From Aedes albopictus (lineage: Eukaryota; Arthropoda; Insecta; Diptera; Culicidae): a DNA stretch of 64,000 nt. Both the position numbers and the translations under genes were made by a program. The stretch lies in NCBI RefSeq assembly GCF_035046485.1, contig NC_085137.1:6425977-6489976 (forward strand), written 5' to 3'. This document shows, in pieces, positions 21,947 through 32,700 of this stretch. How positions within the stretch are numbered: the first letter of the stretch is position 1; the number at the start of each line of letters is the position of its first letter. The notes beneath the pieces are model-generated. The model had not been told where the DNA came from. It saw only the letters and a program-made list of their open reading frames with translations, and searched no databases.

Positions 21947-22190
21947 CCTGCAGGGTTTCCTGAAGAAATCTTTGAAGGAATTTTCAGAGGAATCCTTGCA
22001 GCAATTCTCAGAGAAATCTGTTGAGGAATTCATGGATGAATACCAGGAAGAAATCCCAGTGGGGTTGGGGAGGAATTCACGAAGAAGAAGAAGAAAAAAA
22101 GAAACTCCTGTAGAAGTCGCTTGAGCAATTCCTGGAGAAATTCCTGAAGAAATACCTGGTAAAGGTGTCTCTGGAGGGATTCATAAAGAA
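21947..22190. repeat. Degenerate GGAATTCCT-type repeat
   Basis: Successive phrases such as TTTCCTGAAGAAATC, GAGGAATCCTTGCAG and TTGAGGAATTCATGG are variants of a short amphipathic unit also seen at 39.6-43.5, 61.3, 62.3 and 63.4-64.0 kb. The next stretch (22191-22500) shows nothing recognisable. Confidence 0.6.
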
Positions 22191-22545
22191 ATCTGAGGTT
22201 TTTTGCTCTTACCATAACGTTTGTTTGAATTAAATACTAGTGATAACTCGCGAATTTTGAGGTATTACACTCTGTAGCAGCATATGTTTCTAGAAAGTCC
22301 TTCTTTTCCCTACAGGAACCGATTCTGGCAGATCCAGAAAATTTGGCATGTTGTTTTTGTATTCCATGAATCTAAATAACAAAATTTAGCCATTTAACCT
22401 AGCGTGTTATTTGGTAAAATTATGTGATAATACTGAAATGAGCTCTTAGAGAAATACCTGGCAAAATTTGTTGTGTTTTTTTAGAAAAAAAAAAATCTAA
22501 AAATAATCGGGACAGGCAAAATTTTCACTTTCCAAAAAATGTTCA

Positions 22546-23885
22546 ACTAGCTGTAAATTTTCTCGAAAAGTGCATCAAATATTCTCTTTTTTACAGTAAG
22601 TTGACCAACTAGTTGTGTATCAGTGGTTAAAATTTGGAAAAATCGGGCTAATTTGCATGAAATTATAAAAATTCTAGAAAAAGTTATAAATTTTCCATAG
22701 ATAACTTTGAGCTGTTAGGTATGTCTCCGAATGCAATAACATTTTGACCACCTATGACCGTTTTACTAAACTATAAATTGTTCATAACAGAAAAAGTTAA
22801 AGCGATTTCATTTATTTTACGATTTTTCAGTAAATTGGTCTTTTCAAAATATGCTTCCCATTACTAATTACAATTTATTTCCAGCTATGATGTTCTTTTT
22901 CCTTCAAAACATATTCATGTTCAAGCCAATGGGGCACGTTCGGTGTAGTACTAGATTTGTAGTAATGAGCTGAATTTTAGTATGGTGAGAAGGTCCATTC
23001 TCCGTTTCTGCAAAGAAATCTGCATTAACATGTCTAAAGGGTCTAACTCGTTTTGTAAACAAACATTGTTTCTGTCGCTGTAGGGTCTATCTCGATCCAC
23101 CCACGCATCTGGGGGCCGTTATCAGAAAGATCTAACTTCGCTCTTTCTGATAACGGCCCCCAGATGCGTGGGTGGATCGAGATAGACCCTACAGCGACAG
23201 AAACAATGTTTGTTTACAAAACGAGTTAGACCCTTTAGACATGTTAATGCAGAAATGGTGCAAAAAGCGTGGGTATTATGATTCCTTGCCTAATTTGATG
23301 CTGTTTGAGCAAAACTTTGGATAACTATGTTGTTTATGTTGCAAGAAATGGAGAAAACAACAACACTGTTGCCCAAAGTTTTGCTCAAACAGCATCAAAT
23401 TAGGCAAGAAATCATAATACCCACGCTTTTTGCACCATTTCATTGCAGAAACGGAGAATTGACCTTCTCACCATACTAAAATTCAGCTCATTACTACAAA
23501 TCTAGTACTTCACCGATCTGTCCTATTAGAGGAAATTTCAACGAACTATAGTTAACATCTTGAATTTTGAAATGATGTTGAAATTTTGGATAATTTGGTG
23601 GTGTATTAGAAAAATAATCTAATCGTTATAATTTTCTTCTGTGTTAAAAATTTTAAGTTAAGTCAAAAGTTTTTCATAGCTCATATAAGTCATAAATGTT
23701 CAAAATTTCATTGCATTCGGTTCATTGAATCCGGAGATATAACAGCTCAAAGATAGCTATCGCATAAATATATCTTTTTCTAGAATCTTTACAATAATTG
23801 TAAGTTAACTGCGTGCAGAATAGCCCAAATTTTGACCACTGATACACAGCTGCTAGTTGGTCAACTGGCTTGTATCTATACGGAT
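22546..23885. mobile_element. Large diverged inverted repeat around a Y-shaped palindrome
   Basis: Outer arms: CCAACTAGTTGTGTATCAGT at about 22602 matches the inverse of ACTGATACACAGCTGCTAGT at about 23838, and the blocks with AACTTTGAGCTGTTA and TTCTAGAAAAAG have inverse partners near 23745 and 23780. They are clearly diverged, unlike the near-perfect inner arms. The centre is described separately. Confidence 0.65.
22948..23508. repeat. Y-shaped compound palindrome (65-bp stem with two hairpins)
   Basis: The outer stem 22948-23012 pairs with 23444-23508, 65 bases with one mismatch. Within it, hairpin one has arms 23019-23130 and 23142-23253, 112 bases identical by eye, with an 11-base loop. 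Hairpin two has arms 23252-23320 and 23373-23441, 69 bases with one mismatch and a 52-base loop. A single strand would fold into three stems meeting at one junction. No coding frame is evident. Confidence 0.9.
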
Positions 23886-24924
23886 CTGAGGGTACCGTGT
23901 AATGTTTACATAAAAGTTTTGCTGAGATAGAACTCGGAAAAATACCAGATATTGAGGATCTACATTGAAGATTTGTCTAATTTTACCGTGAAATCAAATT
24001 TATTTTTATTGGAACTATACGATTGATAACAGATTTGAAGATTGAAATTGTGAGACATCTTGGGTGTAAACGGGTTGAAACATGCAATTTAGCAACCTTT
24101 GTAACTTTTAAAGGTTGTCAGTGTTTGTCTTCAGCTTTAGGTACCGTCGATGGGGGTGACAATGGGTCTCGGGGGTGAGATTGGGTCAAAACGGAGAAAC
24201 ATACAATTTGAAATAGCTCATCAACTATCGCTAATTTATATTGAAAACTTTATATTATTTCAAAGAGGAGATGTTTTTACACGTCATGATGCAGAATAAG
24301 ATGTTTAGCAATAATGGCTTTTTGTTAAATTTATGGCTAAACTTATATGATGAAACTACTGGTGAATGGTCACTCTGAAAAAATTTCTCCATCGTAATGT
24401 TTCACACGAGTACCTAACCATAAAGTTTCTTATAAGTGGTTAGCTGTAGGTATCACCTGGTTGATGCAATGAAAAACGCGGGCTGTCATTGCTCTTTTTA
24501 TTTAAAAATTCAATATTTTCGACCCAATGTCTAAATATTAAGAATGGGGGTGAGATTGGGTCAGGCAAAAGGTCAGGCAAAAGAAGAATTCTTCTTGTTT
24601 TCTTAATCTTCTTGTTCTTCTTAGGTGCGCAGAATTAGGAACCGGTATTGAATGGTGGTCCTAATTCTGCAAAGACATTTCAACACTAAGTTTGCGAGTC
24701 AGCCGCGTAGTCGCCGGCTAAGAATAGGACTACTAACCCCAATTCAAGGTGTCAAGCGACCCGTGCTGAGGAATGAGTGATCGAGGGGGTGAAAAAGATG
24801 CTCGATCTTTAACGGAGCCTGTGGGGTACCTGGGCACCCCCCACAGTAAGCTGTCCCTTACCGCGTTAATGCAGGGCTCTGGCGTGGTGGACATTCTTTC
24901 CCGTGCTACTCGTGGGATTTAATC

Positions 24925-26492
24925 ATGAAGTCAAATAAAAATCAGAATCTAGGTGGAAATAGTGGTGGGATCAACCCCTTCGCAAGAAGCGGGTTGATGA
25001 GATCTCCGACAAGGAGAAGTGAGGAGATAGGCGCTGGGAGTTGCGTACGCAGCTCAAGCGTAGGTGCTCCAGTCCACTTCCCGGCAAGCCAGCCGGTGGA
25101 GGTTATGGACGGAGCGTGGTTGTTGAGGGCCGTCAACCGAGGATCCAAAGGACGGTCCGCAATAGAGGTGGCTGAGCAGCAGCTTGGCAAAATCATCGAC
25201 TTTGCGTCCACTAAGTCGAACATAAGCAAGGACCTGAAAACGGCCTTGCTTCGACTTAGGGCGTCGATCGACGATGCCAAGCAGGAGCACGCGGCACTCG
25301 CGTTGCTGACTGCTGCAGCAGCGGAGCCTGCAAACGAGAAAGTACCGAAGTTTACCCAAACGGAGGCCTTCTCCTTCGCAGGAAGTCCGAATAAGGCGGA
25401 AGCGACTGCTCGCGACAAACGGGGCAAGCAATCGCAGAAGCGGGCGAGGCAACCGTCAGGCGAGGAGCTGTCTGGCGGTGCCCGCAAGGCCAGGCGAATC
25501 ATTACCCCGAAAGTCGGTAATAATGCCGGAAGGTCGGACCCCAGCCAGGGTTCCCGGAAAGCTGGGAAGGGTGGGCCTGAAAAGGCTGACCCGTCCCGGA
25601 ACGATGGGAACAAGGGGTTGCGACCGCTAGTGGGCCCTCAACAGCCACAGAGTAGGGCGATCCAAGGGGAGGACCCCCCTTGGACGAAGGTAGAGCGGAA
25701 GAGGAAGAAGAAGGCGAATCCGCAGGTAGTAGCGCAGGACGCCAAGCCAAGGCGTAGGAGGGCAGGTGCCAAGCGCGAGAAAGGCGACGCTATCGTCATC
25801 AAGACGGAACAGTCCATTACTCGGACGTCTTGAAGATGATGCGAAGCGACGCCAAGCTTGAGGGTCTTGGAGCCGACGTACGCAGTATTAGACGTACTCG
25901 TACGGGCGAGATGATCCTGGAGCTGAAGCGCCAGAAGGAGCACAAGGGCGCCGCCTATAAGAGGCTGGCAGAAGAGGTCCTTGGTGAGGGTGTGCAGGTG
26001 AGGGCTCTGACACATGAGGCGACTCTGAAGGTCAAGGACATCGATGAGATCACCGAAGTGGAAGAGCTCGTCACGGCACTGCGGCAACAGTGCGATGTGC
26101 AGGTGGCCGCCGCAGCCGTTAAGCTACGGAAAGGGCCAGCAGGGACACAGATAGCTTTGGTTCAGCTACCTGTGGCGGACGTCAAAAAGTCCGTTAAAGT
26201 AGGGAGCATAAAGGTGGGTTGGTGTGTATGTCACCTGACATTCCACGAGCCACCAGAGGTTTGCTTCAGGTGTCTGGAACCAGGACACAAGTCGTGGGAC
26301 TGCAAAGGCCCCGACAGGCGCAAACTGTGCAGGCGATGCGGCGCTGAAGGTCATAAGGCCCAAAGCTGCACGAGTCCGCCCATCTGCATGATCTGTACCG
26401 GGAAATCCTCGAACAACAGACATCCGATGGGTGGTCCAAGGTGCCCGGCCTTCAAGAAAGCCGCAGTGAACAACAAATCACAGTGCAGGTAA
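24925..26492 (+). pseudogene. R1-clade LINE ORF1 (Gag-like), one frameshift
   Basis: The first frame, 24925-25833, begins MKSNKNQNLGGNSGG and is rich in lysine, arginine and glycine. A frameshift near 25815-25825 moves the reading to the frame ending at 26492. There the C-terminal half has EEVLGEGVQVRALTHEATLK and three zinc knuckles beginning CFRCLEPGHKSWDC, CRRCGAEGHKAQSC and CMICTGKSSNNRHPMGGPRC. This arrangement is standard for nucleic-acid-binding ORF1 proteins of R1 and I-type LINEs. ORF1 overlaps ORF2 by about 50 bases (26441-26492), which suggests coupled translation in the active ancestor. Confidence 0.85.
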
Positions 26493-28664
26493 CGCAGCTG
26501 AACCTGAACCACTGTGATGCGGCTCAGCAACTGCTTTGTCAGGCAGTTTCTGAGTGGGAGACGGATATCGCCATCATATCGGATCCATACCGAGTACCCG
26601 CCGGCAACGGCAACTGGGTCGCGGATGGGACCAGAAAAATGGCGGCGATATGGACGACGGGTAAATACCCCGTTCAGGAGTTGGTGTCTACTACCTATGA
26701 GGGCTTCGTGGTCGCCAAAGTAAACGGGGTCTTCTTCTGTAGCTGTTATGCGCCTCCGCGGTGGCCGATCGAGCAGTTCACGCAAATGCTGGACCGCTTA
26801 ACGACCGTGCTAACAGGGCGAAGGCCGGTGGTAATAGCGGGCGACTTAAATGCCTGGGCCGTGGAATGGGGAAGCCGTTTCACGAACCAGCGGGGTCAGA
26901 TCCTGCTAGAAACACTGGCCATCTTAGATGTCGACTTGGCTAATGTCGGTACCAAGAGTACCTTTAGTCGAAACGGAGCGGAGTCAATTATTGACGTGAC
27001 CTTTTGTAGTCCTGGCCTAACAAGTAGTTCGAACTGGAGAGTAGATGATGGCTACACTCACAGCGACCACCTGGCAGTTCGCTACAGTATCGACTACAAT
27101 AACAGCAGACAGCGGATAGAAGAAGAGGCGGCTAGGCCAAGGCCAAGCCCTCGCAGGTGGAAGACATCATACTTCGACGAAGGGGTATTTAGGGAGGCGC
27201 TCCGCCGTGAGCGAAACTTAATCGGTTTAGACGGCGACGAGCTGGTAGCGGTGCTCTCACGTGCGTGTGATGCGACCATGTCTAGGCGAGTGCACCCTAG
27301 AAATGGGAGGCCACCGGCTTACTGGTGGACCGACGCGATTGCGGACCTGCGCCGCGCCTGCCTACGGGCTAGGCGGCGGATGCAGCGAGCACGATCAGAG
27401 GAAGAGCGAAACGAACGGCGGGTGGTGTTCGCCGCTGCAAAAGCCGCGCTTAAGACCGAGATAAGAGCAAGCAAAAAGGCCTGCTTTGAGGGTCTCTGTC
27501 AGAGTGCCAATACGAACCCGTGGGGTGACGCCTACAGGATCGTTATGGCCAAGACGAGAGGTGTGATGGCTCCTACAGAGCAATCTCCAGAGATGTTGGA
27601 GGGGATCATTGGAGGACTTTTTCCGCGTCATGATCCTAGTCCTTGGCCTCCTTTCGTAGGACAGCCGGGGACTGGGGCTGGCGATGAGGAGAGGGTCACC
27701 GATGTGGAACTTGCGGGGATAGCTAAGTCCCTTAGCGTAGGTAAGGCCCCAGGTCCGGACGGAGTTCCGAACTTGGCCTTAAAAGTAGCTATTGCAGAGG
27801 CTCCCGAGATGTTCAGGTCTGCTATGCAGAAATGCCTGGACGAGGGAGTTTTCCCAGAAGCTTGGAAGAGGCAGAGCCTGGTACTATTGCCAAAGGCGGG
27901 GAAACCACCCGGAGACCCGTCGGCATATAGACCAATATGCTTGATTGACACGGTGGGGAAGGTGCTCGAAAAGATCATCCTCAATAGAATGTTGCGATTC
28001 ACCGAGGGCGGAAATGGTCTTTCGAGTAACCAGTACGGCTTCCGGAAGGGGAGGTCCACCGTAGACGCTATCTTGTCGGTTACAAAAACCGCCGAGAAAG
28101 CACTCGAGCCTAAAAGGAGGGGAATTCGCTTTTGCGCGGTAGTGACTCTGGATGTAAGGAATGCGTTTAATAGCGCCAGCTGGTCTGCTATTGCCGATGC
28201 GCTCTTGCGTCTGGACCGGAGTACCTGTACAAGATTCTCGGAAGTTACTTTCAGAATCGTGTACTAGTCTACGACACGGAGGTGGGTCGGAAGTGCTTTC
28301 ACATAACCTCAGGAGTCCCGCAAGGTTCCATCCTGGGTCCGGTGTTATGGAATGTCATGTACGACGAGGTGTTGAGGTTAGAGTATCCAGTAGGAGTGGT
28401 GATTGTCGGATTTGCCGACGACATTACGCTCGAAGTCTACGGTGAAACGATCGAGGAGGTAAAGTTGACTACCAACCACTCGATCAAGGTTGTGGAGGCG
28501 TGGATGCGGTCCAGGAAACTGGAGCTGGCTCACCACAAGACAGAGGTGACGGTTGTTAACAACCTGAAGTCGGAGCAGCAGACGGAGATCAGTGTAGGAG
28601 ACTGTACTATCCTGTCAAAGCGCTCCGTCAAACACTTGGGCGTGATGATCGACGATAAGCTTAC
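26441..28664 (+). pseudogene. R1-clade LINE ORF2, N-terminal part (endonuclease and RT)
   Basis: The endonuclease shows QLNLNHCDAAQQLL, ISDPYRVPAGNG, VVIAGDLNAWAVEWGS, IIDVTFCSPGL and YTHSDHLAVRY, an AP-like endonuclease of R1 type. The position often held by catalytic Glu is Asp in ISDPY. The RT shows SVGKAPGPDGVPNLALK, AYRPICLIDTVGKVLEK, NQYGFRKGRSTVDAI, VVTLDVRNAFNSASW, then after a frameshift near 28215 SGVPQGSILGPVLWNV and the catalytic GFADDITLEVYG. The frame is cut at 28664 within DDKLT by the BEL insertion and continues at 35365. Confidence 0.88.
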
Positions 28665-29569
28665 TGTATAAACCTTGAATTAATTGTCCGAACCTGTGAA
28701 TACTAAACCTTGTTCTTTTTTATGCTCCACACGCAGAAAAATAAATTGTAAACATAATTGAATTCTAGTTCAAATCAACCGATTTTTCAGTTTACTATAG
28801 CGACAAATTGATTTCTAGTTTAAACTGAACTGTTGCATTGTTTGATAATACAAATGTTTTCATTTGACGAAATTTTTCACAGTTTGTTAGAACAAACACA
28901 GATTTGGTAGTTTCAACATAAAATAACAGATTGTTTTAAACGGCTGCACTTTTGTGACTAACAAAGCCGGAATGTGATTGTGTTGGTGACGGCAGCTCCT
29001 GCGGCAGCTCGGAAATCTATTTTTAGACCGTCGGTGAGCGGATGGAGAGGAGAACGACTAAAAAAAAGACAAAAAAGGCGAAGCCGATCAACTTTTTGTG
29101 GATGCTGTCGTGAGTACCAGCGCGTTATCCATCACGACCAAAGCTGCACTTGGAAGTTGGCGTGATGGATTTGCTGCACCTTCTTCGTTGTGGCGATGTT
29201 GGGGTAAGCATTTTATATGTGTGTGAGTGCTTTCGGACCATGTTTATGGTTTTTATTTTGTTGAAACAAATGAAATTTTTGACATTATATGAAATGATGG
29301 TAATCGGTTGTTTTTATCGATAAACTCTAAATGAAAACAATTAAATATAACTTTGGAATAAGTAAATTCTCAGTTTGAAAATCAACCATGCGTTTTATTG
29401 TTTTAAACAAGCGCCATTTTTCTGCGTGCACTATGTTGCAGCGCACCTTCTGTGTGACATTTCCTTGAGTTAATAAAACAAAATGTGTATCGACGTTAAA
29501 GCGAAAGCACGCGTTTTATTTCGTCGCGAAACCGAAGTTTCTTATACAGTCCGCTGAATCTGATGACCA
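28665..29569 (+). repeat. 5' LTR of the BEL element, enlarged by a MITE
   Basis: It is identical in layout to the 188-bp 3' LTR except for the 699-bp MITE (28730-29428) and an extra segment of about 16 bases near 29465-29485 (TTGAGTTAATAAAACAAAAT replacing AACA). TTTTATTTCGTCGCGAAACC lies in both LTRs. Confidence 0.9.
28730..29428. mobile_element. 699-bp MITE in the BEL 5' LTR
   Basis: Ends CACGCAGAAAAAT and its inverse ATTTTTCTGCGTG, flanked by CA (or CAC). The 3' LTR at about 35236 shows the unoccupied site CTCCACTATG. No transposase frame. Inside is a small GC-rich patch (GTGACGGCAGCTCCTGCGGC) in otherwise AT-rich sequence. Confidence 0.85.
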
Positions 29570-29787
29570 TCTTTTTGGTCCTTTAGGAGCCGGATAGTTC
29601 CGCGGAACGGCCGGAATCGAACATCGACGGGGTTTTCCACCGGGAAAATCTCGATTCTAATCCGAAAATTGTGAACATTCGGTCGGGGCGTTGCGTCGGT
29701 CGAGTGTGCGTGTGTGCTGCCGACGAGCTCGCAGTGAACGCGCTCCCAGTGACGAACATGATTGGACGTGTTCGAAACGCTTGCTGA

Positions 29788-32700
29788 ATGGAAGATAACG
29801 GAGCTGCTGCCGTGCAGTCTATCAGTGATCAACTTTCTGTGCAACGAAGAAAAGAAGAATCGCGAGTGATGGAAGAAGCGCTCAAAGCTCTCGTTCATCA
29901 GAGAGGGGCGGTGAAAGGAAAATTAACGCGAGTGAAGAATGCGATCGTACATAGTGCCGCGGTTCCGAATGCGAACATTAGAAACGTGCACTTTCTGAAG
30001 CTGCACGTGAAGACTGTCGAGAACTGCTACAGTGAATACAACGCATTCCAAAATCAAATATACGCCCTTCCCCTCTCTGATGAACGACGACGAGAGCAAG
30101 AAGACCGCTATGTGGAGTTCGAAGCTCTTTATAATGAGCTCACGATCCAGCTGAGCACCCTGCTGGAAGAAGCGATGCCGAAACCGGAGCTACTTCCTCC
30201 GGCACCCCTAGTAGCTGGAAATGCGATTGCTCCTGTTGCTCCTGTCATTGCCCCCCAACACTTCATCCCTCCATTGACCGTTCCGTTGCCTACGTTCGAT
30301 GGAACGTACGAAGCATGGTACTCCTTCAAGTCCATGTTTCAGAACGTGATGGCACGGTACGCGACGGAATCACCCGCAATCAAGCTATACCATCTCCGGA
30401 ACGCCCTCGTCGGTAAAGCAGCGGGAGTGATCGACCAGGATATTATTAACAACGGCGACTACGAGGCTGCTTGGGCGATTCTAACCGACCGATTCGAAGA
30501 CAAGCGCTTGATAATCGACAAGCATATCGAGGCGATCTTCTCACTGCCGAAAATCTCCAAGGATAGCTCCACTGAACTACGGAAACTGGTTGACACCTGC
30601 GTCAAGAATGTTCAGGCACTCGAAAACCTGGAACTCGAAGTGGATGGCTTGGGGGAGCAAATGCTGATTAACCAGTTGGCATCGAAGATGGATCGGGACA
30701 CACGCAAAGTGTGGGAAACGAAGCAGGACCCGGGGGAGCTGTCATCGTATGCGGATACCATCGAGTTCCTGAAGCTGCGGTGCCGAATAATGGAAAAAGT
30801 GGAAACAAACAGTGCTAAAGTGGAGAATCCGAAACCGGTACGCCCGGTAACAAAATCGAAGACTCTAGTGTCAGCGAATGAACTACAGTGTACAGTGTGC
30901 AACAACTCCCACGAACTCTATAAGTGCGAAGAATTCAAGAAGAAGAGTGTCAGCGACAAGTACAGCTTGCTTCGGAAGTCTGGTGCTTGTTTCAACTGCC
31001 TTGGAAAGGGGCATCGTACCACCGAATGCTCCTCCTCTAGTACGTGCCGGAAGTGCAGCAGGAAGCACCACACGCTCCTGCATCAGGAGGAGAACAAGAA
31101 GGAAGATATTGTGCATCCGTCAGCAACGAAGCAGGCAGCAAGTGAAGGCTGTTCCCGAGCTGAGTCCTCAGCTGCCAGTGCCGCTCCGGTTGAGGCAGCA
31201 ACAAAGAATCAGAACGTCGTTCTGTGTGTGTCATCGGATCGTCCGACAAGGCAGACGCTTTTGACAACCGCTGTAGTGATGGTCAACGGCTATGGCAACG
31301 TCTTGCACCCGTGCCGAACCCTCATCGATTCATGCTCCCAGAATCACTTTGTGACGGAACGATTCGCCACGCAGCTGGCGATCAAGAAGCACCGTGCCGA
31401 CTATCAAGTTAGCGGTTTGAATGGAGGTACAACACGAATCCACAACGTCGTCCGCACGACGGTCAAGTCTCGCGTCACCAGCTACTCGACCGAGCTCGAA
31501 CTGCTGGTAGCGCCGAAGATCACAAGTGATATGCCGGAGAAAGCGATCGATGTGACGAACTGGAACCTCCCAGTCCATGTGGAGCTCGCCGACCCCAACT
31601 TCAACAAGCGAGGTCGGATTGATATGTTGCTGGGAGCAGAAATCTTCTGGGACCTCATCAACGCGGAAAAAATCACCCTTGCGGAGAACCTTCCTTCGCT
31701 CAGAAGCACCGAACTAGGATGGGTGATTGGTGGCGTGATTTCGGATCAAATACCCGTCATCGCACGCACATTCTGCAACGTTGTCCAGCGAGACGACCTG
31801 GGCGATTTGCTGAAACGATTCTGGGAGATTGAAGGTGCTGAAGATCTACGCCGAAACTCTACTGCGAGTACCGATGAGTGCATCCAGCACTTCCGGAGCA
31901 CCTTTCAACGAATGTCCGATGGAAGGTTCCAAGTTCGACTTCCATTCAACGAAAGAAAGACAGAACTAGGCGAATCGCTGCAAATGGCTACCCGGCGGTT
32001 CCTGATGCTCGAACGTCGCCTGGATCAGAGACCCGAGCTGAAGGCAGAATATTCCGAGTTCATCCACGAGTACGAGCGGCTCGGACACATGTGCGAAATA
32101 CAGGCCAACCCGAACGAGAAGGTCGGATCATCGTACTATTTGCCGCACCACTGCGTATTGCGGCCGAGCAGTGCAACGACAAAACTGCGGGTCGTTTTTG
32201 ACGGTTCTGCAAAAACGTCCACTGGAACCTCCATCAACGACACGCTGAAGATTGGCCCAATCATGCAAAACGATTTGGTGTCGATCCTGCTGAACTTCCG
32301 GTGCTATCGGTTCGTCTTCACAGCCGATATACCGAAGATGTTTCGCCAAGTGATGATGCACGCTGAAGATGCACCTTTCCAGCGTATACTATGGCGGGAT
32401 GATCGATCGAAACCCCTGAAGACTTTTGAATTACGCACGGTGACCTACGGCTTGGCTTCGTCGCCGTTTCACGCCACGATGGCACTCTCCCAGTTGGCCG
32501 ATGATTCGATGGAGGATTACCCGATAGCTGCACCCGTACTCAAAAAGTCTTTCTACATCTATGACGCCCTCTGCGGGGCGCGCACAATCGAGGAGGCGCA
32601 GTTGTTGTGTCGGCAGCTGCTGCAATTACTGCATAGCGGTGGATTCGACGCACATAAGTGGTGCTCAAACGAACCAGCCATCCTAGAGGAAATCCCGAAG

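Noticed and set aside
21330..22124. 264-codon open frame across the second N run
   Set aside because: Most of it is unknown bases, and the tail is degenerate repeat.
22948..23508. Endogenous single-strand DNA virus terminal repeat
   Set aside because: The geometry is suggestive, but no replication or capsid reading frame lies nearby.
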